Origin: Nymphaea colorata
Lineage: Eukaryota; Streptophyta; Magnoliopsida; Nymphaeales; Nymphaeaceae
Direction: 5' to 3'
Length of the DNA: 64,000 bases
NCBI RefSeq assembly: GCF_008831285.2
Contig: NC_045145.1
Coordinates: forward strand, 13,966,040-14,030,039
Shown here: piece after piece, positions 1 to 12,890 of the stretch
Numbering within the stretch: position 1 is the first letter of the stretch
How the letters are laid out: the number at the start of each line of letters is the position of its first letter
Notes under the pieces: generated by a model
What the model saw: the letters and a program-made list of their open reading frames with translations, nothing else
What the model was told of the DNA's origin: nothing
Database searches by the model: none
Position numbers and translations under genes: made by a program

Positions 1-3000
1 GCCGATTGCCCATTGAGAAAATGTGTCAATTGCCAATGTATCAAATTAATCATAGCTAAGTTAAATGTGTCAACTGACATGGCTTTAGTGACATGAACCT
101 ATTTTGCTTACAACTCTGGTTTAAAAATATTGACACCAACTCTTCCCATGTGATTAGGTAAATAAAAAAATTAACTTGAAGACATATGCCATCCTAACTT
201 TAAAATACACTAATGATGGCTTTAAGAGGTTTTGAGGCACCTATTTTTCGTACTAAGTTGTATCTGGTTGATAACTTTTTAGAGGGAGAAAAAAAAAAAA
301 ATCATCTGATGACACTATTGGCCCTAATTCCCAACCAAATGATAGGAAGGTGGGAACATAAACATAGCATCACATCATAACGTAGGGATGATGACATAAA
401 CATGAGCAAGGATATTAGGACGTAACCATTTCAATAAGCGAGCCAACCCATTAATTAACCTTCTACAGAGAGCATCGTTTCTTGCACACCACAAGGTGGA
501 GAGAGAGATATATATATTACTTCTTGTCTAATTAGGCCGCTACATGACTTTATTTAGTGAGTGGGCTCCTCTTGGTAAGAAGGAAGAATTGTGGGTCTGC
601 GAATGTGAAAAACGGGTCAACAAGCACTGAAGTACGGGTGTTGCTGACATGAAACCATAAGGGACTCTTTGTTTTTCACTCTCCAACTCAATTCAGACGG
701 AGATCAGATGGCTCAGACCTGCTCGGCATATTAAAACATTAATAACTGTTGCTCTGCCGACAGCTGCCTGCTGCTGCTGCCGGTGTTCGGCCGCCTGGTT
801 GGTTCATACGTCCGCCCGATGGTTCAGGACCTCTGGGTTCCTTTTGGAAACTCCCCACCCACCGTTTCTTTCGAGTTCTCAATGAACTCTCAGAAAAAAC
901 TACGACTCAGACTGGGGAAGTATGAGCCTTGCTATTCTTTTCTTTCTCCGCTTTGTTCTCTTTTATGATGGAGTTACAATAAATATTTTCTTCTTTTCTC
1001 CAACAACTGGTGAAAGGCTACCTCGCTCTTGGTGCACAATTTTCAGATGTCTCTGTCGCCGATAGGAACTGCGTAATGACATCACAAGGATTCACGATTT
1101 TGGATTATTCACAAAAACCGTGCCGTATTTTTTATTAATTCAGTTTCATGCTTGAGAATTTTGATAAATTCATGACAAGTCGCACATGGGAACGTTTTAT
1201 CAGCCTAACCACGGTTAATTCTCAGCAAATCTTAAACTTAGTATATCGTTAAATTTGTTGAATGGCAAACGGAGAAAGAGAGCTCGTCCTTTTTTCGAAG
1301 GCCAAATGCCAAAGAAAAAGAATTAACCATGGTGAGCTTGTTTTGGCTTTTTTAAAATTCTTGAGCACCTAATATTATTAATCGAAAAGGTCAGCATGTT
1401 TTCGTGGGCAGCTTTTCTCTTTGATAAATGAACCATGAAATTGTACCTCGCCATCAATAGTTTAGAATCAAGCAAGCTCGTCTTTTCTTTCAAAAAAAAA
1501 ACAAAAATTGAATTTCATTTTCAACTAATATTTTAAAGCATAAAAAATAATTATTGTCAATTTTAGATCAAAGTTTTTAAAAAAATTTGGTGACTCTTCC
1601 AATGTGCAAAGACCATTATCTTTTCATGCAGGAACATGCACCTCAATCTCCAATTGGAAGTTGACATTCACAAGAGCAAATTATAATATTTTGAACATTA
1701 AAAAAAAATGATATGTTTCAAAATCTTGGCTGGAGAGGGAAAGGGGTGCCCCTAGCCACACGAGACGACATCGTGGGAAGGTCGATAAAACGAGTCGCAA
1801 CATATTTTTAAATATAACCGCGACTTCTTGATTTTCCCTGCCTCCTCCTCACTTTAAAAGGTCCATCTCTCTTTATTAGATGAAGGCAACCAGAAGACGA
1901 GTCAGTTTATTTGCACCAGGAACGAAGATTCAATAATAATAACAACTCATCCTGCAGCTTTACTGAAATTCTTGACTCCATGAGTGCGGGTGAACCATCC
2001 AATCAAGTTTCCGGCTAATTCTAAGTTGGTTCGGTCCCTGAACCGCACTTGTAATGGAAAATCCATCGGCACTTGCAAACAGAGGAACCCGCAAAATGGC
2101 ACTTCTTCCATAGCCCTTTTCAATTGCGTTCTTAGGAAATTGGTGTCCTGAGTCCCTTAGAGATTAAACAGAATGGACTTAAAATTTGTTTTTGAGAAAA
2201 TAAAGAAATGTTTAACTAGGTGAAGTTGGTGGTGCCCACTTCAAAAAAAAAAAAAAAAAAAAAAATGTAGATGTTGACAGTTTATATGTACGCAATTCGG
2301 TTTGAAGATCGAAGTATTCTTCCCCGGATTGCAGTCCGTTTAAGAAAAACAAGAATAAAAAATGATGGGGACAAAGTATTCTTTGCTTATACCAAGGATC
2401 ACAAGCACATTGTCTGATTCAGTTTTTAATAGCAAATGTCTCCTCCTGCAACAGTCTGAAGAATGAAGAGTGTCATAGTTGCTATATTCAATTGCTACTT
2501 TTATGGAAGAGCAATACAATACGTCAGCTGCTTAGAATACATTTTGCCTCTCGCTTTATTTATATGCTATCGAGGAAATGTATGAGCTATGGGATGACAT
2601 CCTTTTTTTTTTTCAAATTGGAAACTGTTCAACTTATAATGTTTCTATGGAGCGAACCAACAATTGGGTCAACATTATTTTTTTTAAAATTTTTCTGTTT
2701 GTTATTTTTACATGAAAATGAAGCAATAGACCTTAGATGAGTTAAATGGTTCCCTCTTATAGTTAACATATAAACTGCTAACTAACAAGCATTGAAATGC
2801 AATAACAGTAAATTCGGCCCACGTATGAGAATATTTAAGGAACCAGTAAAAATCGTTGGGGACCGTACCCCCCTGCGCACGTAAGTTTAGGTGAGCGCTA
2901 GCCCACCCATCAATTACGCTTGATGTCACCACAGCAAGACGGTGGGTGCTCCACTCCCGAGCCGGGCAGGACACTTGCGTCGTTTTCTGGTCGACTCGGC

Positions 3001-3239
3001 CAGTCCCTGCCGACCCGGCTCGGTTGAGGGCAATCTCGGCATTTTAAAGTCAAAGTCCACGACCCCGTCCTCCTATTAAAAAAAAAAAAAAAGGAGCGGT
3101 CAGGAGAGAGAGAGGGGTCAGCCACGCCGCCGTCGACGAGCCGAGTGGGGGGCGTGGCTTTTGAAAGGTGGCCACGTTGCGCAGCAAAAGGGGTCCAGCT
3201 GTCGTTCAGGGGAGAGAGCGCAGGGAAGGCCTATTAATG
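1..3239. other. Intergenic, no gene recognised
   Basis: This is AT-rich DNA with scattered homopolymers, including an A-run of more than 20 near 2243-2264. The short open frames here (for example 783-968 and 2492-2740) have no family motifs, no neighbouring exons and no coding-like composition. From about 2870 the DNA becomes GC-rich with pyrimidine and GA tracts, as expected on approach to the promoter and leader of the ORP gene that follows. Confidence 0.6.
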
Positions 3240-3902
3240 GTGGCCCTTCTCCGCTTCTCTCTTACTCACAGCGAACGACGACGACTGTGGTGGTCGTGAG
3301 ATCGTAAATCACGAAGTTCAACAGCAACAAGCAACGGCCCTTCCACCTGTGGCCTGTGAAATGTATATCCCCCGCCTTTCTCTCTCTCCTGGCGACGCGC
3401 CTAAAAGAGAAGGGAGGGAGGAAGGCGCAATGTGATTTAGGCTATTAATTGAGGGAGAAGGAAGGGTGGGGAGGCTTTCTTGTGGGGGAGCGACGTTGGA
3501 ACATCTCGTCGGCCCGGCGGGATATTTCCTCGTCGAGCGGCGGGTTCCTCGGGAACCGTGCTGTCCGCAGCGGGATACGTATCTATCTAACGCCTCCCCA
3601 GGCCTGGGGAGACCCGACTCCCTTCGTTCGCGCATCTCCGCGAGTCGCGAAGTCTTCGGCGGGGTTTGCGGCGGGTTCGGTAGGAAAGATCGGAGAGACC
3701 GCTGTTTTGGCGATCTTGTAGCCGTCGGGAATTCGCGTTCCCTCAAGAACCGCTCCCGCTCTCTCTCTCGCTCGCGTTCCCCTTTGTTCTTGGTTTGGGT
3801 TTCTTGGGAGGAGAATTGGTCGGGCGGGTAGTTTCTGGGGGAGAATCCGGCCGTTTGGGTGGCCGGAGTTGCGAGCGGATGAGTTGATCCGACGGTGAAT
3901 GA
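3240..3902 (+). promoter_or_regulatory. Probable 5' leader of the ORP gene
   Basis: About 660 bases upstream of the ORP start codon are GC-rich with CT-rich tracts (for example 3755-3785), typical of plant 5' leaders. No clear TATA box was seen. Open frames run through this stretch on both strands, but they begin without ATG or lack family similarity, so I read it as untranslated leader. The transcription start is not determined. Confidence 0.4.
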
Positions 3903-6900
3903 ATGCATCCGTTTTGCTGCGTGACGTCCACTGTAAACAGCGAGCAGAATCTGGTGGGCGATCCCGTTGACATGCCCGTGAGGTCGGAGGTCGGAGGGGA
4001 ACGGGAGACGATGAGCAGGGAGGCGTCTCTGCGGTCATTCTCTATCTCGTCGGCGCCGGCAGGAGATACTGGCAACGGGTTCCGGACATCGACGGCAAGC
4101 GATCAAGGCAGGCTCCGACTGGCGGATTTCTCAATGAGGGGGTCGCTTCATGAAAATTACGATCTCCGGGAGGTGAAGCTCAATAACATCGTTGGTAGTG
4201 GGATCTCAGGGATCCTCTACAAGTGGGTGAATTACGGAAAGGGGTGGAGGCCACGGTGGTTCGTTCTCCAGGACGGGGTACTGTCTTACTACAAGATCCA
4301 TGGACCCGACAAGATCGAGGTGAACCAGGAAACGGAGAAGGGGGCCAAAGTCATCGGAGAGGTGTCCTACCGTCGTATGAGCAAACGCAGGAACGGAAGC
4401 AATCATCAACGCCACAATCACCATCATCAACAGAATAATCATTATCAGAATGGAGATTGCTACTCGCGGGGAAAGCCTGTCGGAGAAGTTCATCTCAAGG
4501 TATTTCAGTTTCTTCCTTCTTGGTCTCTTTCTCTTCTTCTGCAACACTCACTTTTTTTCGAGTATTATTTTCCTTAATACCTTTCCTTTCTTCTGTCCAT
4601 TTTTGTCTATCTCCCCTCCCGCTGGTCAGCGTTGTGTTTGGCTTCGGGGTATTTACTCGAATACCTGAAGACTCCTGCCGTTTTCTGGTGCTCTTGTTGG
4701 AAGCATCGCGTTCAAGTCCCTAAGTTCGAATACGAACGATATTAGATGGCGCTAACAACTGGGTTATATGCTCTCTCTCTCTCTCTGATCTCTCGTATCG
4801 CTTCCTTTTGAAGCATTAAGTTGGTCAATGTGAGGGATTAAAGAGGAATAATAACCAATCATTCAGCCACGAACTAAGCAGGTGGAAACTTCAGATTCTG
4901 AGATGTACCCTGATTTCAGTTTCCCTTTTCCCTTCTTTTTACCTGGTGCAGTGTTATCTGCAATTCTTCGATTGCTTGCCCTGTCGTGCAAGTACGAGCG
5001 GCGCAACTACCCCGTATCTTTTTTGCCTTCCTGCACCTGTTTCTTTTTGACGTTCTTTTCGTGTCCGTTTTATGCTGATGAGTTTTCTTTAGGTCTCTTC
5101 CATTAGAGAGAGCAAATCGGATGACAAGAGATTCTCCATTTTTACCGGAACGAAAAGGCTGCACTTGAGAGCAGAGACTCGGGAAGATCGGGTTACCTGG
5201 GTGGAGGCCTTGCAGGCTGTGAAAGACTTGTTCCCCAGAATGTCAAATAGTGAACTTATGGCGCCACTTAATGGTATTACTATTTCCACGGAGAAGCTCA
5301 GGCAGCGATTATTAGAAGAAGGGCTTAATGAAGCCTCAATCCTGGACTGTGAACAGATCATGAGGACTGAGTTTTCAACGTTACAAAATCAGCTGATTCT
5401 TCTAAAACAGAAGCAGTCTCTGCTCCTGGATTCGCTACGGCAGCTAGAGGTGAGCCCTTTTATTTTTGGATTCTCCTGTTTGGTTTTCAGCGTATCTTTT
5501 CTGTCTTTAAGTTGGTATGCTGTTTTGCTGATTTTATTCTGAAGTAATCATATAAAGCACTTGGTGCCTGTTTTTAACATGCTACACAGAGTTAGCCGTA
5601 GGAATTTAGGGCTCAAGCAGTTGGCAGTCCTTTAGTTGACACTTCCATGTGGTCGGTTCTGATGAGGCATCATTGGGAATTTTTCAGTTAACGCCATATG
5701 AAATTAATGATGGTAGCTGCAGAAGTCTTGAGGTTGAGCAACCTCGTAAGCATTCCTTTTCTCTTTTGAAGCATTCAACTCTCATTATGATAATTCTAGG
5801 CGTACTTGTGTTAGGCCATTGGAACATGTGAGGAAGGTGACTTTGTTAAGTGAACAAACTCATAAGAGTTAGCATGTAAATATTGATGCTGGTAGCGACA
5901 GGATATGTTTATTTTTTTCCTGGTTTCTTTTTTTTTTAAGTATATGCTGCATGAATATTGAATTTGGCAATCTTTCATTTCATACATGTGACTGGAACTG
6001 GCAGAACCAACACTAACGGATGGTTAATTAGGTTGTCCATTTATTTCTAATTTTATAGGTTTTGTTACCTTTCCTGTTAAGTATCTATATCTTTGTTGCT
6101 CTTTAGCATTAATCCCTGGAACTTATTCTGTCATCCTTCACTGGTTCTACACGAGAAAATTTAACCTACTACATATACGGACTCGATGCTGTCTGTTGTC
6201 TGTGTCAATTGTCACTTTTGGTCCTGCACAATGCGACCAGGTGCAAGTCAATTATTTTTGGTTGACGTAAATGGCTGGCACCAGTTCACTTTACGCTGTT
6301 TGGCTGACTCAAGAATCTGAACTTGCTATTCGAAGTTCTGAGTCTTGAAGGCTTTAAACTCTGATGATGGTACTTTGGGGTTTCAGAAGAGGATGCCACC
6401 TAGTATCTGACCTGAATAATCAGATTGCCTAGGAAAAGCAGCTTCATCAGAGATTCAGAGGTTAAAGTCAAGGTCCTTTGAGTTGGCTTTTTGGGTTTTT
6501 GTGAAATTTGTTGTCATTCTATTCAACTAGGTTCCACCAGAAGACAGAAAACCTCTTCTTCTTGTAATGACGTTTACATTTTCTAGATTCAGGCTCCTCC
6601 TTTGGCATTATACTTTTTTTAAACGTTGAATGTGGACCATCCCCATATGTATTTTCTGTTCTTTTAACCAAAGTTGGTAGAGCAGGACGAAAATGTGGAC
6701 ACTGTTCATAAATGGAGGCTGTCATTGACTCTCAGGCAGAGGACCCGTGAGGCATCCCAAACTTTAGGGAACTCTGAGACAATTGTTTGGAATCACAAGA
6801 AGGGGAAGAACAAGAAAAGTGAAATGAAATCCAGCCAATCCGTCTTTCCTAAAGAGGTCAAACAAGAAGTGCAAGGTTGTGAGGACAAGTGAAGAAAGAT

Positions 6901-9900
6901 CTTATGGATTGAGTCAACCAAGAAGATTAAAACTAGAGTATTTTGAAGTTGCTCTTTTGTTCGTTTTTTTTTTTTTTTGTAAAGCATCTCTGTCTTACAA
7001 CATCAGCTAGAAAAAGTAATCAAGTTTTGCTATTAAAGTGGTTCAAGAGCTCGAAATCAGCATCTGTATATGGTTTGTATTAGAGAGAGACATTATTCTC
7101 TTTCATATAATATCTACATAAACTAGTCCATCAAATTAAGGATTCATCCTCATGAATTTTGTTTGTCCAAAATAATTAAATTGTGTCCTTAGGAGAATTT
7201 CTGGATAGTAATGGATTGGTATTGTCTAAATACCATTTATTCTGTTCGATCTGGCTCTTTTTGGTCCTTGGATGTGATAAGCTTTTTTTGGTTCTAAGAA
7301 GTAGCTGCTGATAATTACAAAAGCAAGGTTAAACATTGTACAAGGCTAGTTTCCTTGTGTACTAGGCTGACAGAATCGTCTATCATGGCAAACAACATGG
7401 TTTCCTTGAAAATTTGATTTCAGCAATCCCCTATGTACAAAATCAGTCTCTCAACTGCTTTGGGAAAATTTGCAGTTCCTGTTACCATCTTTTCCAGTTC
7501 ATAACCATCTAAATTATTTTCTGATCTCAAGTTTGATTAAAAATATTTTCCCCTATTTGGTTAGGTGTAAACAGTCAGATTTTGGATTTCCACTTTGGTT
7601 GGTTTCAAGAAAAATTTCAGTTGCCTTCAAGAAAGAACGTTTTTCAATGAAGTCAAGAACAAGTGGAAATGAAATAAGAAGCGTCACCTAAGCCAAGGGA
7701 GAGATGACTTTTCCTTTCCAGTTCCTGTCTTTGACTAACCACATGCTGCTTGCTAGGTGACACTGTTTACAGTATTCGTGTGTCCATTGTTTTCTATGTT
7801 ATGGAGGAAAACTCTTTCTTGGGAAAGAAAAATAAAAGATAAAAAATATCGTTCTATAATTTCCAACCCTGTACTTTCTTTTTGATAACTTTAGTAGTGC
7901 GACAATCTAGTCTAATAATTGAAATTATATCCTGTAGACAGAAAAAGTTGATTTGGAAAATACCCTTGTTGATGAGAGTCAAAGACAGTTGGAGCACGGG
8001 ACATCTCTCAGATCCAGAAATGACAAATTTAGTGGTATGAATACGAGAGAATTTATTTAGCACCTTGATTGTTTTGTTACTTTACTGCTCCCCATCATGT
8101 GGCAAGTACCTTCTGAAAGTGAAGATTATAGTCTAAATAATTTTTTGTATAGTAGTAAGAGAAGCACAGAGAAACTTAGAGGAACTATTGATTTGTTACA
8201 TTGTCTATGCAGATTTTTGGTGGTTTCTGGAGGCTTGCAATTGTTTCTTCCTTCAGTTGAATTCTGTGTTCATACTTTCAGTCAGAGGAATTTGCAAATT
8301 ATTGAATTCACAGACTTATTTACAGCATAATTCAGAAGAAACAATGGTTTCAGCAGCCTATCTAGTCATATCCATTGTTTTCATCGTTATTTTTTTGTAA
8401 TTGATGATTTTTTTTGTTTCTTTTGCCTCTTGATGTGGTCGTGACAAAAAATTTAAACGACGAAAGATGGAGTAACAATCTCAGATTTTTGGTAAAGCCA
8501 ATCTTTTCAAAACTTTTAAATGAAAGTGCGAGTGTCCAATGCTGAGCCTAGTGTTGAGGTTTTCTCCTTCCATTCGGGACATAGTAAATCCTTTAGTCAT
8601 TAAATTTACATTAATTAGGCTGAGGCCATTGAATGCTGAAAATATTCCTTTTGTGAGGTTGCTTATCTCTGTTTCTTAGTTATTTCTCGTGGTCTTAATT
8701 CCCAGCAATAAAAGCAACACAAGTTCTATAAGGATCTGATACTCCAACACTGCTTGTTTCTTGTTCTTATGCATATGCTTCCTACTTTCCTATATTCATG
8801 AGTCTAAGCATTTTACAGTTTATCAAATTGGTAAAACTGATAGTACACTCTGGATAATCAAAGGTAGTATCTCTTAAGCCAAGAAACAGAAGACTTCAGC
8901 TTGTTAACTGGCCATAACAAGGATATGTGGTGCAGTATACAGGCATGGTTGTCACTCGTCAACATACTTTCTTTTGAAATCGGTGAAATGGTCATTATTA
9001 TGGAAGATTTTTATATTTTCCCATGCACAAGAAACTGGTGAAATTATTGAAGATATTGGGAATAAATGAAACAGCTTAAGTACATGATTCTACTAACTGA
9101 ATTAATTCCATAGTAAAATCTCTACATGTCAAACATCAAAAAATTCAGTTCATATTTCCAGCAACCTTGTTTCATGAATTTTTTTCTTTTACACGCTGTC
9201 CTGGTTTCTGAGCCATTGTGATGTTACTTGGCTGAATGCATTATTGCATCTGGTTCAAAAAAGTTTTTTTTAGCTCTTAGTTGTTCAGAGTTTATGATTT
9301 GATTGCTGTTCTGTTTTTCTTTTCTTTTTATTTTTCAGAGGGTAGTGTAACTGAATCAGACGATGACAATGAAAGACCAGATGCAGCAGAGGAGGAAACA
9401 GATGATGAGGATAACACATTCTTTGATACCCGTGACTTTTTATCTTCAAGTTCTTTCAAAAGCAGTGGGTCTGAATTTCAAAGATCGTCATTTGATTCAG
9501 ATGAACAGGAACTTTGTCCAATTGATGCTGATGGCCAGGTTGATGTTTCCATGCTGTATGTTGGTTTTAATTATCCACATGTTAGAAGGCGTAAAAAGTT
9601 GCCAGATCCTATTGAAAAGGAGAAGGGTGTTAGCCTCTGGTCGATGATTAAAGACAATATAGGGAAGGATCTTACAAAAGTTTGTCTTCCAGTTTACTTC
9701 AATGAACCACTTTCTTCCCTACAGAAATGTTTTGAAGATTTGGAGTATTCTTATCTTATTGATCGAGCTTACGAGTGGGGTAAGAGGGTAAGTTGGAAAT
9801 GAACATGAAAACTGTTATTTCATGTGGAGCACTCTTATTTTGAATCCATTCAGTTCATCTGATGGTCCTAGCATGACATGATGATCTGATTCAATGTTGC

Positions 9901-12623
9901 ATATTCGTTTTTTATGTCATAACATGGTTGTGTTCAATCCTCAAGATTTGGGAATTTGATGTAGTTTGTATTGCCAATACTTTTCCAAGTTTCCATCTTG
10001 CCTGCAGGATCGAGTGCCATTCTCATAAATTTTGTTTGGCATCTTAGCCTGTTTTCATTACTTTGCCTTTCCGTTTAGAATTGCCATCTTTGCATGGATC
10101 ATTATTCTTTCCCCCCGATGGTGTGGATTCACTGATGTGTGATCAGCATCTTTTCTGTTTTTGATCATGCAATGTAGGGGAATAGCTTGATGAGGATTCT
10201 GAATATAGCTGCATTTGCAGTGTCTGGTTATGCCTCCACAGAAGGGAGACACTGCAAGCCGTTTAATCCACTTCTTGGAGAGACATATGAGGCTGATTAC
10301 CCTGATAAGGGAATCCGTTTCTTCTCAGAGAAGGTATTGATTTTAGGTGGTGTTGGTGGCAGTTCTTTTCTTGATTATTTATTCTGTTTAGCTACACTTT
10401 CTGTTTCGGTCTTTCACTTACTGCAACTGTGCTTAAGTTCCTCTTTGAGTGCCTTCACTGAAGACCTCAAGTTCTCACCTCCTTCACAGTAAAATTAACT
10501 ACGTCAACCTGTACAGGTAAGCCATCACCCAATGATTGTTGCTTGCCATTGTGAAGGTCGAGGATGGAAATTTTGGGGGGATAGTAACCTAAAGAGTAAA
10601 TTTTGGGGCCGTTCCATTCAGCTTGATCCTGTTGGTGTATTAACTTTAGAGTTTGATGATGGAATGGTTCTCCAATGGAGCAAGGTATGTGACTTGGCAC
10701 ATAGAAGCAATACTGTGCTTCCCAACATGGCATCTTGTTTCTGATGTTAAATTTACTATTTCAGGTCACGACATCCATTTATAACCTTATTTTGGGTAAA
10801 CTATACTGTGACCATTATGGCACCATGAGGATACAAGGAAACTGCGAATATTCATGTAAGCTAAAATTCAAGGAGCAGTCCATCATAGATCGGAACCCAC
10901 ACCAGGTGTGTTATTAAATCATCATCCTCTTATTTCTGTTCCCCTTATTTTTGCTTCTTTTCAAAGTTTTGCGTCTTTAGCTATCTTTGAGATTGGCTTC
11001 TCTCTCGGGTGCCCTCAACTTCTAGATTACAGTGCATTAACCAAATATTGGGTCAACCCTAAAATTGGTCTTTAACAGCTGTGCCTGCTTGCCATGATTA
11101 TGATGGAAGGTACAAGCTGAGGCATTATGACAACAGTGAGAGACTCTGGGCACTATCTACATTTCTCTGTTGAAAATGCAATCTGTTTATTATGTTTCCC
11201 TTTAACTCCCAAAGTTCGATACTAAACATCATGTGTTAATGTGGACTAATGTCATGGAGTTCTTTGCAAAGTCTTATCAATGTTAGGTTTATGCTCTGAT
11301 TGAAACTATGAACTTTAGCTGGATGGTCTAATGACAGGTTCATGGAATTGTGCAAGATAGAAGTGGGAAAACAGTCGCCACACTATTTGGAAAATGGGAT
11401 GAAAGCATGCATTATGTGAGAGGAGATTGCTCTGGTAAAAGCAAGGAGTCGCTGCCTGAAGCTCACTTGTTATGGAAAAGGAACAAACCAGCAGAATATC
11501 CTACTAGATATAACCTCACTCGTTTTGCCATTACGTTGAATGAACTCACTCCTGGTTTGAAGGTGCTTCTGACGCCTATTCTTTTTTCTTTTTTGTAAAA
11601 GGATGAACATTAACTGAGCATGCGTATCTGCTGTCAATTTTTCATGAGCAGGAAAAATTGCCCCCGACAGATTCAAGGCTAAGACCAGATCAGAGGTGTC
11701 TGGAGAATGGTGAATATGAGCTAGCAAATGCAGAGAAGCTGAGATTAGAGCAGCGGCAACGGCAGGTGATTAGTTGAAATTCTAGTCGCATTTATGCTTC
11801 CGTCGATTTCATGGTGGACAATTAACGCCATGAATCTATCCACGTACAACTTGCATTTTTCCCGTTTACTGGTAGTCGCAGAAATTGGTGGGACCACTTT
11901 ACAATTGAATCCTCTGACTCGCACCTGCTCAAATCACTATGAATGTATTGTCGGTCAACTTGCTAACGGGTGGGGCCAGTTATAGTTCGGTAGTATTCCT
12001 GCAAAGGCTCTGGAACCTTGATCCTCAAAAGAGTTTGACAAGAGGGTCAAGTTGCAAAATTGGAATGGGTGTTGCATATGGTCTGTCTAGAGGTGCCAAG
12101 CTTCACATGTCGCACTTGACAACCGCCCACTTACATGGTCTTCCCTCTTAATAGTCAATACTAGTAGCAGTCTCGACTGACTGACTACCACGAAACCCGG
12201 AACCATCATACCACATCCTGCTCACACGATTCATTGATATATATTTATCTGTTTTTTTTTTCTTCTGACAAATAGAAGGATTGTGTCGTCTTGTCTTTAG
12301 CTGTGCTGGTCAAAGAGCGCGAAGGCAAAAGTTTTCTGATTGTCTTGCCTTGCGGAGGCCTTGTTTTTTCACGATATTATTTTGGGGGTGGTGGGATTTT
12401 TAACCCCTACGATCTTTGCTTTTTGGTTTTGGTTCATGGTTTATGAGGACAGGCAAGGAAGATGCAGGAGAGGGGCTGGAAGCCAAGATGGTTCGCAAAG
12501 GACAAAGCCAGTGACACCTATAGGTACATTGGTGGGTATTGGGAGACCAGGGAAAGCGGCCGGTGGGACTCCTGCCCGGACATATTTGGGCACGTCGCAG
12601 TCGATCAGCAGCTGCTCGAGTGA
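3903..12623 (+). CDS. ORP: Oxysterol-binding protein-related protein (ORP1-type, PH + ORD)
   Basis: This is a cytosolic lipid-transfer protein that moves sterols or phosphoinositides between apposed membranes. My exon model is 3903-4499, 5093-5449, 7938-8034, 9339-9787, 10178-10333, 10517-10684, 10765-10905, 11338-11562, 11652-11765 and 12453-12623. All junctions are GT/AG and in phase, giving 824 aa, close to the usual length of plant ORP1 proteins. Residues about 100-240 form a PH domain ([20 protein letters not shown], then VTWVEAL). An acidic stretch with an FFAT-like core lies at 372-383. The lipid-binding ORD follows from about 425, with the family fingerprint EKVSHHPM at 551-558 and [11 protein letters not shown] after it. 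The start is the first ATG and opens MHPFCCVTS. The 97-bp third exon sits alone between introns of 2.5 and 1.3 kb and is easily missed. Ligand and subfamily are inferred. Confidence 0.93.
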
Positions 12624-12890
12624 AACCCCTCGTTGTGGTTCAGTCGGCCCAGCCTTCTTCCTGGACTTTGTGGGGGGATTCCGCCTCTGCTCGCAATTCC
12701 ACGCTGCCACGTGAGCTTCAGCATGGAAAGTTTCAAGCCTTTCTATCAACAACAGGAATCCGGCTGCTGTCACCTTCAGCTCTCCTCTCTCTCTCTCATA
12801 TCCACTTCTTTTCAGTTGGGGATGGACATTTTATGCCTTTTTCTTGCAAAAAGAAATAGTTGGTGGTTCTGGTGCCTCCGCTAGCACGAG
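12624..12890 (+). other. Probable 3' UTR of the ORP gene
   Basis: The sequence after the TGA at 12621-12623 is non-coding in the ORP frame and rich in CT tracts. I saw no decisive polyadenylation signal, so the end is approximate. Confidence 0.35.

Noticed and set aside
3318..4075. Minus-strand open frames of 110-196 codons
   Set aside because: They overlap the GC-rich leader and first exon of the ORP gene in antisense and show no family similarity.
4684..4750. tRNA- or SINE-like words (gcgttcaagtccc, gttcgaatac) in ORP intron 1
   Set aside because: No cloverleaf, no matching A box and no poly-A tail could be found.
12340..12859. Frames of 106-124 codons near the last ORP exon
   Set aside because: They cross the last intron and 3' UTR in the wrong frame. 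The ORP frame ends at 12623 with the expected family C-terminus.
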